64,000 bases of DNA, from NCBI GenBank assembly GCA_964036315.1, contig OZ038507.1, positions 62,500,388-62,564,387 of the forward strand, in the 5' to 3' direction. The notes below the pieces were generated by a model. That model made no database searches. It was not told the origin of the DNA and worked only from the letters and a program-made list of their open reading frames with translations. Shown one piece after another: positions 42,040 through 55,600 of the stretch (positions within the stretch are counted from its first letter, which is position 1; each line of letters opens with the position of its first letter). Source of the DNA: Acanthosepion esculentum (taxonomy: Eukaryota; Mollusca; Cephalopoda; Sepiida; Sepiidae). A program made the position numbers and the translations under genes.

Positions 42040-45000
42040 TCTTTCTTTTCAGATTTCTTCTTTCTTACCCTCTCCTTTCTCCACCTTTTCTTTCTACCTT
42101 TCAAATTTCTTCTTTCTTACCCTCTCCTTTCTCTACCTTTTCTTTCTTCTTTTCAGATTTCTTCTTTCTTACCCTCTCCTTTCTCTACCTTTTCTTTCTT
42201 TCTTTTCAGATTTCTTCTTTCTTACCTTCTCCTTTCTCTACCTTTTCTTTCTTTCTTTTCAGCTTTCTTCTTTCTTACCTTCTCCTTTCTCTACCTTTTC
42301 TTTCTTTCTTTTCAGCTTTCTTCTTTCTTAACTTCTCCTTTCTCCACCTTTTCTTTCTTTCTTTTCAGCTTTCTTCTTTCTTACCTTCTCCTTTCTCCAC
42401 CTTTTCTTTCTTTCTTTTCAGATTTCTTCTTTCTTACCTTCTCCTTTCTCCACCTTTTCTTTCTTTCTTTTCAGATTTCTTCTTTCTTACCCTCTCCTTT
42501 CTCTACCTTTTCTTTCTTCTTTTCAGATTTCTTCTTTCTTACCTTCTCCTTTCTCCAACTTTTCTTTCTGCCTTTCAAATTTCTTCTTTCTTACCCTCTC
42601 CTTTCTCTACCTTTTCTTTCTTTCTTTTCAGATTTCTTCTTTCTTACCTTCTCCTTTCTCTACCTTTTCTTTCTTTCTTTTCAGATTTCTTCTTTCTTAC
42701 CCTCTCCTTTCTCTACCTTTCTTTTCTTCTTTTCAGATTTCTTCTTTCTTACCTTCTCCTTTCTCCAACTTTTCTTTCTGCCTTTCAGATTTCTTCTTTC
42801 TTACCCTCTCCTTTCTCTACCTTTTCTTTCTTTCTTTTCAGCTTTCTTCTTTCTTACCTTCTCCTTTCTCTACATTTTCTTTCTTTCTTTTCAGCTTTCT
42901 TCTTTCTTACCTTCTCCTTTCTCCACCTTTTCTTTCTTTCTTTTCAGCTTTCTTCTTTCTTACCTTCTCCTTTCTCCACCTTTTCTTTCTTTCTTTTCAG
43001 ATTTCTTCTTTCTTACCTTCTCCTTTCTCCACCTTTTCTTTCTTTCTTTTCAGATTTCTTCTTTCTTACCCTCTCCTTTCTCTACCTTTTCTTTCTTCTT
43101 TTCAGATTTCTTCTTTCTTACCTTCTCCTTTCTCCAACTTTTCTTTCTGCCTTTCAAATTTCTTCTTTCTTACCCTCTCCTTTCTCTACCTTTTCTTTCT
43201 TTCTTTTCAGATTTCTTCTTTCTTACCTTCTCCTTTCTCTACCTTTTCTTTCTTCTTTTCAGATTTCTTCTTTCTTACCTTCTCCTTTCTCCAACTTTTC
43301 TTTCTGCCTTTCAAATTTCTTCTTACTTACCCTCTCCTTTCTCTACCTTTTCTTTCTTTCTTTTCAGATTTCTTCTTTCTTACCTTCTCCTTTCTCTACC
43401 TTTTCTTTCTTTCTTTTCAGCTTTCTTCTTTCTTACCTTCTCCTTTCTCTACCTTTTCTTTCTTTCTTTTCAGATTTCTTCTTTCTTACCCTCTCCTTTC
43501 TCCACCTTTTCTTTCTGCCTTTCAAATTTCTTCTTTCTTACCCTCTCCTTTCTCTACCTTTTCTTTCTTCTTTTCAGATTTCTTCTTTCTTACCCTCTCC
43601 TTTCTCTACCTTTTCTTTCTTTCTTTTCAGATTTCTTCTTTCTTACCTTCTCCTTTCTCTACCTTTTCTTACTTTCTTTTCAGCTTTCTTCTTTCTTACC
43701 ATCTCCTTTCTCTACCTTTTCTTTCTTTCTTTTCAGCTTTCTTCTTTCTTACCTTCTCCTTTCTCCACCTTTTCTTTCTTTCTTTTCAGCTTTCTTCTTT
43801 CTTACCTTCTCCTTTCTCCACCTTTTCTTTCTTTCTTTTCAGATTTCTTCTTTCTTACCTTCTCCTTTCTCCACCTTTTCTTTCTTTCTTTTCAGATTTC
43901 TTCTTTCTTACCCTCTCCTTTCTCTACCTTTTCTTTCTTCTTTTCAGATTTCTTCTTTCTTACCTTCTCCTTTCTCCAACTTTTCTTTCTGCCTTTCAAA
44001 TTTCTTCTTTCTTACCCTCTCCTTTCTCTACCTTTTCTTTCTTTCTTTTCAGATTTCTTCTTTCTTACCTTCTCCTTTCTCTACCTTTTCTTTCTTTCTT
44101 TTCAGATTTCTTCTTTCTTACCCTCTCCTTTCTCTACCTTTTCTTTCTTCTTTTCAGATTTCTTCTTTCTTACCTTCTCCTTTCTCCAACTTTTCTTTCT
44201 GCCTTTCAGATTTCTTCTTTCTTACCCTCTCCTTTCTCTACCTTTTCTTTCTTTCTTTTCAGCTTTCTTCTTTCTTACCTTCTCCTTTCTCTACCTTTTC
44301 TTTCTTTCTTTTCAGCTTTCTTCTTTCTTACCTTCTCCTTTCTCCACCTTTTCTTTCTTTCTTTTCAGCTTTCTTCTTTCTTACCTTCTCCTTTCTCCAC
44401 CTTTTCTTTCTTTCTTTTCAGATTTCTTCTTTCTTACCTTCTCCTTTCTCCACCTTTTCTTTCTTTCTTTTCAGATTTCTTCTTTCTTACCCTCTCCTTT
44501 CTCTACCTTTTCTTTCTTCTTTTCAGATTTCTTCTTTCTTACCTTCTCCTTTCTCCAACTTTTCTTTCTGCCTTTCAAATTTCTTCTTTCTTACCCTCTC
44601 CTTTCTCTACCTTTTCTTTCTTTCTTTTCAGATTTCTTCTTTCTTACCTTCTCCTTTCTCTACCTTTTCTTTCTTTCTTTTCAGATTTCTTCTTTCTTAC
44701 CCTCTCCTTTCTCTACCTTTTCTTTCTTCTTTTCACATTTCTTCTTTCTTACCTTCTCCTTTCTCCAACTTTTCTTTCTGCCTTTCAGATTTCTTCTTTC
44801 TTACCCTCTCCTTTCTCTACCTTTTCTTTCTTTCTTTTCAGCTTTCTTCTTTCTTACCTTCTCCTTTCTCTACCTCTTCTTTCTTTCTTTTCAGCTTTCT
44901 TCTTTCTTACCTTCTCCTTTCTCCACCTTTTCTTTCTTTCTTTTCAGCTTTCTTCTTTCTTACCTTCTCCTTTCTCCACCTTTTCTTTCTTTCTTTTCAG

Positions 45001-45780
45001 ATTTCTTCTTTCTTACCTTCTCCTTTCTCCACCTTTTCTTTCTTTCTTTTCAGATTTCTTCTTTCTTACCTTCTCCTTTCTCCACCTTTTCTTTCTTTCT
45101 TTTCAGATTTCTTCTTTCTTACCCTCTCCTTTCTCTACCTTTTCTTTCTTTCTTTTCAGATTTCTTCTTTCTTACCCTCTCCTTTCTCTACCTTTTCTTT
45201 CTTTCTTTTCAGCTTTCTTCTTTCTTACCTTCTCCTTTCTCCACCTTTTCTTTCTTTCTTTTCAGCTTTCTTCTTTCTTACCTTCTCCTTTCTCCACCTT
45301 TTCTTTCTTTCTTTTCAGATTTCTTCTTTCTTACCTTCTCCTTTCTCTACCTTTTCTTTCTTTCTTTTCAGATTTCTTCTTTCTTACCTTCTCCTTTCTC
45401 CACCCTTTCTTTCTTTCTTTTCAGATTTCTTCTTTCTTACCCTCTCCTTTCTCTACCTTTTCTTTCTTCTTTTCAGATTTCTTCTTTCTTACCTTCTCCT
45501 TTCTCCACCTTTTCTTTCTTTCTTTTCAGATTTCTTCTTTCTTACCCTCTCCTTTCTCTACCTTTTCTTTCTTCTTTTCAGATTTCTTCTTTCTTACCCT
45601 CTCCTTTCTCTACCTTTTCTTTCTTTCTTTTCAGATTTCTTCTTTCTTACCCTCTCCTTTCTCTACCTTTTCTTTCTTTCTTTTCAGATTTCTTCTTTCT
45701 TACCTTCTCCTTTCTCTACCTTTTCTTTCTTTCTTTTCAGCTTTCTTCTTTCTTACCTTCTCCTTTCTCTACCTTTTCTT
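42040..45780. repeat. Higher-order block 1 of the 53-bp satellite
   Basis: Marker variants in order: TTTCTACCTTTC ~42091, TTAACTTC ~42330, TTACTTACC ~43323, TTACCATCTCC ~43695, TTTTCACATTTC ~44728, TACCTCTTC ~44873, CCACCCTTTC ~45402. The same order recurs ~3,741 bp later. Boundaries are approximate. Confidence 0.85.
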
Positions 45781-48700
45781 TCTTTCTTTTCAGATTTCTT
45801 CTTTCTTACCCTCTCCTTTCTCCACCTTTTCTTTCTACCTTTCAAATTTCTTCTTTCTTACCCTCTCCTTTCTCTACCTTTTCTTTCTTCTTTTCAGATT
45901 TCTTCTTTCTTACCCTCTCCTTTCTCTACCTTTTCTTTCTTTCTTTTCAGATTTCTTCTTTCTTACCTTCTCCTTTCTCTACCTTTTCTTTCTTTCTTTT
46001 CAGCTTTCTTCTTTCTTACCTTCTCCTTTCTCTACCTTTTCTTTCTTTCTTTTCAGCTTTCTTCTTTCTTAACTTCTCCTTTCTCCACCTTTTCTTTCTT
46101 TCTTTTCAGCTTTCTTCTTTCTTACCTTCTCCTTTCTCCACCTTTTCTTTCTTTCTTTTCAGATTTCTTCTTTCTTACCTTCTCCTTTCTCCACCTTTTC
46201 TTTCTTTCTTTTCAGATTTCTTCTTTCTTACCCTCTCCTTTCTCTACCTTTTCTTCCTTCTTTTCAGATTTCTTCTTTCTTACCTTCTCCTTTCTCCAAC
46301 TTTTCTTTCTGCCTTTCAAATTTCTTCTTTCTTACCCTCTCCTTTCTCTACCTTTTCTTTCTTTCTTTTCAGATTTCTTCTTTCTTACCTTCTCCTTTCT
46401 CTACCTTTTCTTTCTTTCTTTTCAGATTTCTTCTTTCTTACCCTCTCCTTTCTCTACCTTTCTTTTCTTCTTTTCAGATTTCTTCTTTCTTACCTTCTCC
46501 TTTCTCCAACTTTTCTTTCTGCCTTTCAGATTTCTTCTTTCTTACCCTCTCCTTTCTCTACCTTTTCTTTCTTTCTTTTCAGCTTTCTTCTTTCTTACCT
46601 TCTCCTTTCTCTACCTTTTCTTTCTTTCTTTTCAGCTTTCTTCTTTCTTACCTTCTCCTTTCTCCACCTTTTCTTTCTTTCTTTTCAGCTTTCTTCTTTC
46701 TTACCTTCTCCTTTCTCCACCTTTTCTTTCTTTCTTTTCAGATTTCTTCTTTCTTACCTTCTCCTTTCTCCACCTTTTCTTTCTTTCTTTTCAGATTTCT
46801 TCTTTCTTACCCTCTCCTTTCTCTACCTTTTCTTTCTTCTTTTCAGATTTCTTCTTTCTTACCTTCTCCTTTCTCCAACTTTTCTTTCTGCCTTTCAAAT
46901 TTCTTCTTTCTTACCCTCTCCTTTCTCTACCTTTTCTTTCTTTCTTTTCAGATTTCTTCTTTCTTACCTTCTCCTTTCTCTACCTTTTCTTTCTTCTTTT
47001 CAGATTTCTTCTTTCTTACCTTCTCCTTTCTCCAACTTTTCTTTCTGCCTTTCAAATTTCTTCTTACTTACCCTCTCCTTTCTCTACCTTTTCTTTCTTT
47101 CTTTTCAGATTTCTTCTTTCTTACCTTCTCCTTTCTCTACCTTTTCTTTCTTTCTTTTCAGCTTTCTTCTTTCTTACCTTCTCCTTTCTCTACCTTTTCT
47201 TTCTTTCTTTTCAGATTTCTTCTTTCTTACCCTCTCCTTTCTCCACCTTTTCTTTCTGCCTTTCAAATTTCTTCTTTCTTACCCTCTCCTTTCTCTACCT
47301 TTTCTTTCTTCTTTTCAGATTTCTTCTTTCTTACCCTCTCCTTTCTCTACCTTTTCTTTCTTTCTTTTCAGATTTCTTCTTTCTTACCTTCTCCTTTCTC
47401 TACCTTTTCTTACTTTCTTTTCAGCTTTCTTCTTTCTTACCATCTCCTTTCTCTACCTTTTCTTTCTTTCTTTTCAGCTTTCTTCTTTCTTACCTTCTCC
47501 TTTCTCCACCTTTTCTTTCTTTCTTTTCAGCTTTCTTCTTTCTTACCTTCTCCTTTCTCCACCTTTTCTTTCTTTCTTTTCAGATTTCTTCTTTCTTACC
47601 TTCTCCTTTCTCCACCTTTTCTTTCTTTCTTTTCAGATTTCTTCTTTCTTACCCTCTCCTTTCTCTACCTTTTCTTTCTTCTTTTCAGATTTCTTCTTTC
47701 TTACCTTCTCCTTTCTCCAACTTTTCTTTCTGCCTTTCAAATTTCTTCTTTCTTACCCTCTCCTTTCTCTACCTTTTCTTTCTTTCTTTTCAGATTTCTT
47801 CTTTCTTACCTTCTCCTTTCTCTACCTTTTCTTTCTTTCTTTTCAGATTTCTTCTTTCTTACCCTCTCCTTTCTCTACCTTTTCTTTCTTCTTTTCAGAT
47901 TTCTTCTTTCTTACCTTCTCCTTTCTCCAACTTTTCTTTCTGCCTTTCAGATTTCTTCTTTCTTACCCTCTCCTTTCTCTACCTTTTCTTTCTTTCTTTT
48001 CAGCTTTCTTCTTTCTTACCTTCTCCTTTCTCTACCTTTTCTTTCTTTCTTTTCAGCTTTCTTCTTTCTTACCTTCTCCTTTCTCCACCTTTTCTTTCTT
48101 TCTTTTCAGCTTTCTTCTTTCTTACCTTCTCCTTTCTCCACCTTTTCTTTCTTTCTTTTCAGATTTCTTCTTTCTTACCTTCTCCTTTCTCCACCTTTTC
48201 TTTCTTTCTTTTCAGATTTCTTCTTTCTTACCCTCTCCTTTCTCTACCTTTTCTTTCTTCTTTTCAGATTTCTTCTTTCTTACCTTCTCCTTTCTCCAAC
48301 TTTTCTTTCTGCCTTTCAAATTTCTTCTTTCTTACCCTCTCCTTTCTCTACCTTTTCTTTCTTTCTTTTCAGATTTCTTCTTTCTTACCTTCTCCTTTCT
48401 CTACCTTTTCTTTCTTTCTTTTCAGATTTCTTCTTTCTTACCCTCTCCTTTCTCTACCTTTTCTTTCTTCTTTTCACATTTCTTCTTTCTTACCTTCTCC
48501 TTTCTCCAACTTTTCTTTCTGCCTTTCAGATTTCTTCTTTCTTACCCTCTCCTTTCTCTACCTTTTCTTTCTTTCTTTTCAGCTTTCTTCTTTCTTACCT
48601 TCTCCTTTCTCTACCTCTTCTTTCTTTCTTTTCAGCTTTCTTCTTTCTTACCTTCTCCTTTCTCCACCTTTTCTTTCTTTCTTTTCAGATTTCTTCTTTC

Positions 48701-48940
48701 TTACCCTCTCCTTTCTCTACCTTTTCTTTCTTCTTTTCAGATTTCTTCTTTCTTACCCTCTCCTTTCTCTACCTTTTCTTTCTTTCTTTTCAGATTTCTT
48801 CTTTCTTACCCTCTCCTTTCTCTACCTTTTCTTTCTTTCTTTTCAGATTTCTTCTTTCTTACCTTCTCCTTTCTCTACCTTTTCTTTCTTTCTTTTCAGC
48901 TTTCTTCTTTCTTACCTTCTCCTTTCTCTACCTTTTCTTT
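45781..48940. repeat. Higher-order block 2 of the 53-bp satellite
   Basis: Markers at ~45832, 46070, 47064, 47436, 48469 and 48614. The CCACCCTTTC marker is absent. This block is ~582 bp (11 units) shorter than block 1 after the TACCTCTTC marker. It shares TTTTCCTTCTTTTC (~46252) with block 3 only. Confidence 0.85.
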
Positions 48941-51900
48941 CTTTCTTTTCAGATTTCTTCTTTCTTACCCTCTCCTTTCTCCACCTTTTCTTTCTACCTT
49001 TCAAATTTCTTCTTTCTTACCCTCTCCTTTCTCTACCTTTTCTTTCTTCTTTTCAGATTTCTTCTTTCTTACCCTCTCCTTTCTCTACCTTTTCTTTCTT
49101 TCTTTTCAGATTTCTTCTTTCTTACCTTCTCCTTTCTCTACCTTTTCTTTCTTTCTTTTCAGCTTTCTTCTTTCTTACCTTCTCCTTTCTCTACCTTTTC
49201 TTTCTTTCTTTTCAGCTTTCTTCTTTCTTAACTTCTCCTTTCTCCACCTTTTCTTTCTTTCTTTTCAGCTTTCTTCTTTCTTACCTTCTCCTTTCTCCAC
49301 CTTTTCTTTCTTTCTTTTCAGATTTCTTCTTTCTTACCTTCTCCTTTCTCCACCTTTTCTTTCTTTCTTTTCAGATTTCTTCTTTCTTACCCTCTCCTTT
49401 CTCTACCTTTTCTTCCTTCTTTTCAGATTTCTTCTTTCTTACCTTCTCCTTTCTCCAACTTTTCTTTCTGCCTTTCAAATTTCTTCTTTCTTACCCTCTC
49501 CTTTCTCTACCTTTTCTTTCTTTCTTTTCAGATTTCTTCTTTCTTACCTTCTCCTTTCTCTACCTTTTCTTTCTTTCTTTTCAGATTTCTTCTTTCTTAC
49601 CCTCTCCTTTCTCTACCTTTCTTTTCTCCTTTTCAGATTTCTTCTTTCTTACCTTCTCCTTTCTCCAACTTTTCTTTCTGCCTTTCAGATTTCTTCTTTC
49701 TTACCCTCTCCTTTCTCTACCTTTTCTTTCTTTCTTTTCAGCTTTCTTCTTTCTTACCTTCTCCTTTCTCTACCTTTTCTTTCTTTCTTTTCAGCTTTCT
49801 TCTTTCTTACCTTCTCCTTTCTCCACCTTTTCTTTCTTTCTTTTCAGCTTTCTTCTTTCTTACCTTCTCCTTTCTCCACCTTTTCTTTCTTTCTTTTCAG
49901 ATTTCTTCTTTCTTACCTTCTCCTTTCTCCACCTTTTCTTTCTTTCTTTTCAGATTTCTTCTTTCTTACCCTCTCCTTTCTCTACCTTTTCTTTCTTCTT
50001 TTCAGATTTCTACTTTCTTACCTTCTCCTTTCTCCAACTTTTCTTTCTGCCTTTCAAATTTCTTCTTTCTTACCCTCTCCTTTCTCTACCTTTTCTTTCT
50101 TTCTTTTCAGATTTCTTCTTTCTTACCTTCTCCTTTCTCTACCTTTTCTTTCTTCTTTTCAGATTTCTTCTTTCTTACCTTCTCCTTTCTCCAACTTTTC
50201 TTTCTGCCTTTCAAATTTCTTCTTACTTACCCTCTCCTTTCTCTACCTTTTCTTTCTTTCTTTTCAGATTTCTTCTTTCTTACCTTCTCCTTTCTCTACC
50301 TTTTCTTTCTTTCTTTTCAGCTTTCTTCTTTCTTACCTTCTCCTTTCTCTACCTTTTCTTTCTTTCTTTTCAGATTTCTTCTTTCTTACCCTCTCCTTTC
50401 TCCACCTTTTCTTTCTGCCTTTCAAATTTCTTCTTTCTTACCCTCTCCTTTCTCTACCTTTTCTTTCTTCTTTTCAGATTTCTTCTTTCTTACCCTCTCC
50501 TTTCTCTACCTTTTCTTTCTTTCTTTTCAGATTTCTTCTTTCTTACCTTCTCCTTTCTCTACCTTTTCTTACTTTCTTTTCAGCTTTCTTCTTTCTTACC
50601 ATCTCCTTTCTCTACCTTTTCTTTCTTTCTTTTCAGCTTTCTTCTTTCTTACCTTCTCCTTTCTCCACCTTTTCTTTCTTTCTTTTCAGCTTTCTTCTTT
50701 CTTACCTTCTCCTTTCTCCACCTTTTCTTTCTTTCTTTTCAGATTTCTTCTTTCTTACCTTCTCCTTTCTCCACCTTTTCTTTCTTTCTTTTCAGATTTC
50801 TTCTTTCTTACCCTCTCCTTTCTCTACCTTTTCTTTCTTCTTTTCAGATTTCTTCTTTCTTACCTTCTCCTTTCTCCAACTTTTCTTTCTGCCTTTCAAA
50901 TTTCTTCTTTCTTACCCTCTCCTTTCTCTACCTTTTCTTTCTTTCTTTTCAGATTTCTTCTTTCTTACCTTCTCCTTTCTCTACCTTTTCTTTCTTTCTT
51001 TTCAGATTTCTTCTTTCTTACCCTCTCCTTTCTCTACCTTTTCTTTCTTCTTTTCAGATTTCTTCTTTCTTACCTTCTCCTTTCTCCAACTTTTCTTTCT
51101 GCCTTTCAGATTTCTTCTTTCTTACCCTCTCCTTTCTCTACCTTTTCTTTCTTTCTTTTCAGCTTTCTTCTTTCTTACCTTCTCCTTTCTCTACCTTTTC
51201 TTTCTTTCTTTTCAGCTTTCTTCTTTCTTACCTTCTCCTTTCTCCACCTTTTCTTTCTTTCTTTTCAGCTTTCTTCTTTCTTACCTTCTCCTTTCTCCAC
51301 CTTTTCTTTCTTTCTTTTCAGATTTCTTCTTTCTTACCTTCTCCTTTCTCCACCTTTTCTTTCTTTCTTTTCAGATTTCTTCTTTCTTACCCTCTCCTTT
51401 CTCTACCTTTTCTTTCTTCTTTTCAGATTTCTTCTTTCTTACCTTCTCCTTTCTCCAACTTTTCTTTCTGCCTTTCAAATTTCTTCTTTCTTACCCTCTC
51501 CTTTCTCTACCTTTTCTTTCTTTCTTTTCAGATTTCTTCTTTCTTACCTTCTCCTTTCTCTACCTTTTCTTTCTTTCTTTTCAGATTTCTTCTTTCTTAC
51601 CCTCTCCTTTCTCTACCTTTTCTTTCTTCTTTTCACATTTCTTCTTTCTTACCTTCTCCTTTCTCCAACTTTTCTTTCTGCCTTTCAGATTTCTTCTTTC
51701 TTACCCTCTCCTTTCTCTACCTTTTCTTTCTTTCTTTTCAGCTTTCTTCTTTCTTACCTTCTCCTTTCTCTACCTCTTCTTTCTTTCTTTTCAGCTTTCT
51801 TCTTTCTTACCTTCTCCTTTCTCCACCTTTTCTTTCTTTCTTTTCAGCTTTCTTCTTTCTTACCTTCTCCTTTCTCCACCTTTTCTTTCTTTCTTTTCAG

Positions 51901-52680
51901 ATTTCTTCTTTCTTACCTTCTCCTTTCTCGACCTTTTCTTTCTTTCTTTTCAGATTTCTTCTTTCTTACCTTCTCCTTTCTCCACCTTTTCTTTCTTTCT
52001 TTTCAGATTTCTTCTTTCTTACCCTCTCCTTTCTCTACCTTTTCTTTCTTTCTTTTCAGATTTCTTCTTTCTTACCCTCTCCTTTCTCTACCTTTTCTTT
52101 CTTTCTTTTCAGCTTTCTTCTTTCTTACCTTCTCCTTTCTCCACCTTTTCTTTCTTTCTTTTCAGCTTTCTTCTTTCTTACCTTCTCCTTTCTCCACCTT
52201 TTCTTTCTTTCTTTTCAGATTTCTTCTTTCTTACCTTCTCCTTTCTCTACCTTTTCTTTCTTTCTTTTCAGATTTCTTCTTTCTTACCTTCTCCTTTCTC
52301 CACCCTTTCTTTCTTTCTTTTCAGATTTCTTCTTTCTTACCCTCTCCTTTCTCTACCTTTTCTTTCTTCTTTTCAGATTTCTTCTTTCTTACCTTCTCCT
52401 TTCTCCACCTTTTCTTTCTTTCTTTTCAGATTTCTTCTTTCTTACCCTCTCCTTTCTCTACCTTTTCTTTCTTCTTTTCAGATTTCTTCTTTCTTACCCT
52501 CTCCTTTCTCTACCTTTTCTTTCTTTCTTTTCAGATTTCTTCTTTCTTACCTTCTCCTTTCTCCACCTTTTCTTTCTTTCTTTTCAGATTTCTTCTTTCT
52601 TACCTTCTCCTTTCTCCACCTTTTCTTTCTTTCTTTTCAGCTTTCTTCTTTCTTACCTTCTCCTTTCTCCACCTTTTCTT
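48941..52680. repeat. Higher-order block 3 of the 53-bp satellite
   Basis: Markers at ~48991, 49230, 50223, 50595, 51628, 51773 and 52302. It regains the 582-bp part missing from block 2 and has private changes (TTTTCTCCTTTTC ~49622; TCTACTTTCTTA ~50009). A partial fourth copy follows (TTTTCACATTTC ~52953; TACCTCTTC ~53093). Confidence 0.85.
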
Positions 52681-55600
52681 TCTTTCTTTTCAGATTTCTT
52701 CTTTCTTACCCTCTCCTTTCTCTACCTTTTCTTTCTTTCTTTTCAGCTTTCTTCTTTCTTACCTTCTCCTTTCTCTACCTTTTCTTTCTTTCTTTTCAGC
52801 TTTCTTCTTTCTTACCTTCTCCTTTCTCCACCTTTTCTTTCTTTCTTTTCAGCTTTCTTCTTTCTTACCTTCTCCTTTCTCCACCTTTTCTTTCTTTCTT
52901 TTCAGATTTCTTCTTTCTTACCCTCTCCTTTCTCTACCTTTTCTTTCTTCTTTTCACATTTCTTCTTTCTTACCTTCTCCTTTCTCCAACTTTTCTTTCT
53001 GCCTTTCAGATTTCTTCTTTCTTACCCTCTCCTTTCTCTACCTTTTCTTTCTTTCTTTTCAGCTTTCTTCTTTCTTACCTTCTCCTTTCTCTACCTCTTC
53101 TTTCTTTCTTTTCAGCTTTCTTCTTTCTTACCTTCTCCTTTCTCCACCTTTTCTTTCTTTCTTTTCAGCTTTCTTCTTTCTTACCTTCTCCTTTCTCCAC
53201 CTTTTCTTTCTTTCTTTTCAGATTTCTTCTTTCTTACCTTCTCCTTTCTCCACCTTTTCTTTCTTTCTTTTCAGATTTCTTCTTTCTTACCTTCTCCTTT
53301 CTCCACCTTTTCTTTCTTTCTTTTCAGATTTCTTCTTTCTTACCCTCTCCTTTCTCTACCTTTTCTTTCTTTCTTTTCAGATTTCTTCTTTCTTACCCTC
53401 TCCTTTCTCTACCTTTTCTTTCTTTCTTTTCAGCTTTCTTCTTTCTTACCTTCTCCTTTCTCCACCTTTTCTTTCTTTCTTTTCAGCTTTCTTCTTTCTT
53501 ACCTTCTCCTTTCTCCACCTTTTCTTTCTTTCTTTTCAGATTTCTTCTTTCTTACCTTCTCCTTTCTCTACCTTTTCTTTCTTTCTTTTCAGATTTCTTC
53601 TTTCTTACCTTCTCCTTTCTCCACCTTTTCTTTCTTTCTTTTCAGATTTCTTCTTTCTTACCCTCTCCTTTCTCTACCTTTTCTTTCTTCTTTTCAGATT
53701 TCTTCTTTCTTACCTTCTCCTTTCTCCACCTTTTCTTTCTTTCTTTTCAGATTTCTTCTTTCTTACCCTCTCCTTTCTCTACCTTTTCTTTCTTCTTTTC
53801 AGATTTCTTCTTTCTTACCCTCTCCTTTCTCTACCTTTTCTTTCTTTCTTTTCAGATTTCTTCTTTCTTACCTTCTCCTTTCTCCACCTTTTCTTTCTTT
53901 CTTTTCAGATTTCTTCTTTCTTACCTTCTCCTTTCTCCACCTTTTCTTTCTTTCTTTTCAGCTTTCTTCTTTCTTACCTTCTCCTTTCTCCACCTTTTCT
54001 TTCTTTCTTTTCAGATTTCTTCTTTCTTACCCTCTCCTTTCTCCACCTTTTCTTTCTTTCTTTTCAGCTTTCTTCTTTCTTACCTTCTCCTTTCTCCACC
54101 TTTTCTTTCTTTCTTTTCAGATTTCTTCTTTCTTACCTTCTCCTTTCTCCACCTTTTCTTTCTTTCTCTTCAGATTTCTTCTTTCTTACCTTCTCCTTTC
54201 TCCACCTTTTCTTTCTTTCTTTTCAGATTTCTTCTTTCTTACCCTCTCCTTTCTCTACCTTTTCTTTCTTTCTTTTCAGATTTCTTCTTTCTTACCCTCT
54301 CCTTTCTCTACCTTTTCTTTCTTTCTTTTCAGATTTCTTCTTTCTTACCTTCTCCTTTCTCTACCTTTTCTTTCTTCTTTTCAGATTTCTTCTTTCTTAC
54401 CTTCTCCTCTCTCCAACTTTTCTTTCTGCCTTTCAGATTTCTTCTTTCTTACCTTCTCCTTTCTCTACCTTTTCTTTCTTTCTTTTCAGATTTCTTCTTT
54501 CTTACCTTCTCCTTTCTCCACCTTTTCTTTCTTTCTTTTCAGATTTCTTCTTTCTTACCTTCTCCTTTCTCTACCTTTTCTTTCTTCTTTTCAGATTTCT
54601 TCTTTCTTACCTTCTCCTTTCTCCACCTTTTCTTTCTTTCTTTTCAGATTTCTTCTTTCTTACCCTCTCCTTTCTCTACCTTTTCTTTCTTCTTTTCAGA
54701 TTTCTTCTTTCTTACCCTCTCCTTTCTCTACCTTTTCTTTCTTTCTTTTCTGATTTCTTCTTTCTTACCCTCTCCTTTCTATACCTTTTCTTTCTTTCTT
54801 TTCAGATTTCTTCTTTCTTACCCTCTCCTTTCTCTACCTTTTCTTTCTTCTTTTCAGATTTCTTCTTTCTTACCCTCTCCTTTCTCTACCTTTTCTTTCT
54901 TCTTTTCAGATTTCTTCTTTCTTACCCTCTCCTTTCTCTACCTTTTCTTTCTTCTTTTCAGATTTCTTCTTTCTTACCCTCTCCTTTCTCTACCTTTTCT
55001 TTCTTTCTTTTCAGATTTCTTCTTTCTTACCCTCTCCTTTCACTACCTTTTCTTTCTTTCTTTTCAGATTTCTTCTTTCTTACCCTCTCCTTTCTCTACC
55101 TTTTCTTTCTTTCTTTTCAGATTTCTTCTTTCTTACCCTCTCCTTTCACTACCTTTTCTTTCTTCTTTTCAGATTTCTTCTTTCTTACCCTCTCCTTTCT
55201 CTACCTTTTCTTTCTTCTTTTCAGATTTCTTCTTTCTTACCCTCTCCTTTCACTACCTTTTCTTTCTTCTTTTCAGATTTCTTCTTTCTTACCCTCTCCT
55301 TTCTCTACCTTTTCTTTCTTCTTTTCAGATTTCTTCTTTCTTACCCTCTCCTTTCACTACCTTTTCTTTCTTCTTTTCAGATTTCTTCTTTCTTACCCTC
55401 TCCTTTCTCTACCTTTTCTTTCTTCTTTTCAGATTTCTTCTTTCTTACCCTCTCCTTTCTCTACCTTTTCTTTCTTCTTTTCAGATTTCTTCTTTCTTAC
55501 CCTCTCCTTTCACTACCTTTTCTTTCTTCTTTTCAGATTTCTTCTTTCTTACCCTCTCCTTTCTCTACCTTTTCTTTCTTCTTTTCAGCTTTCTTCTTTC

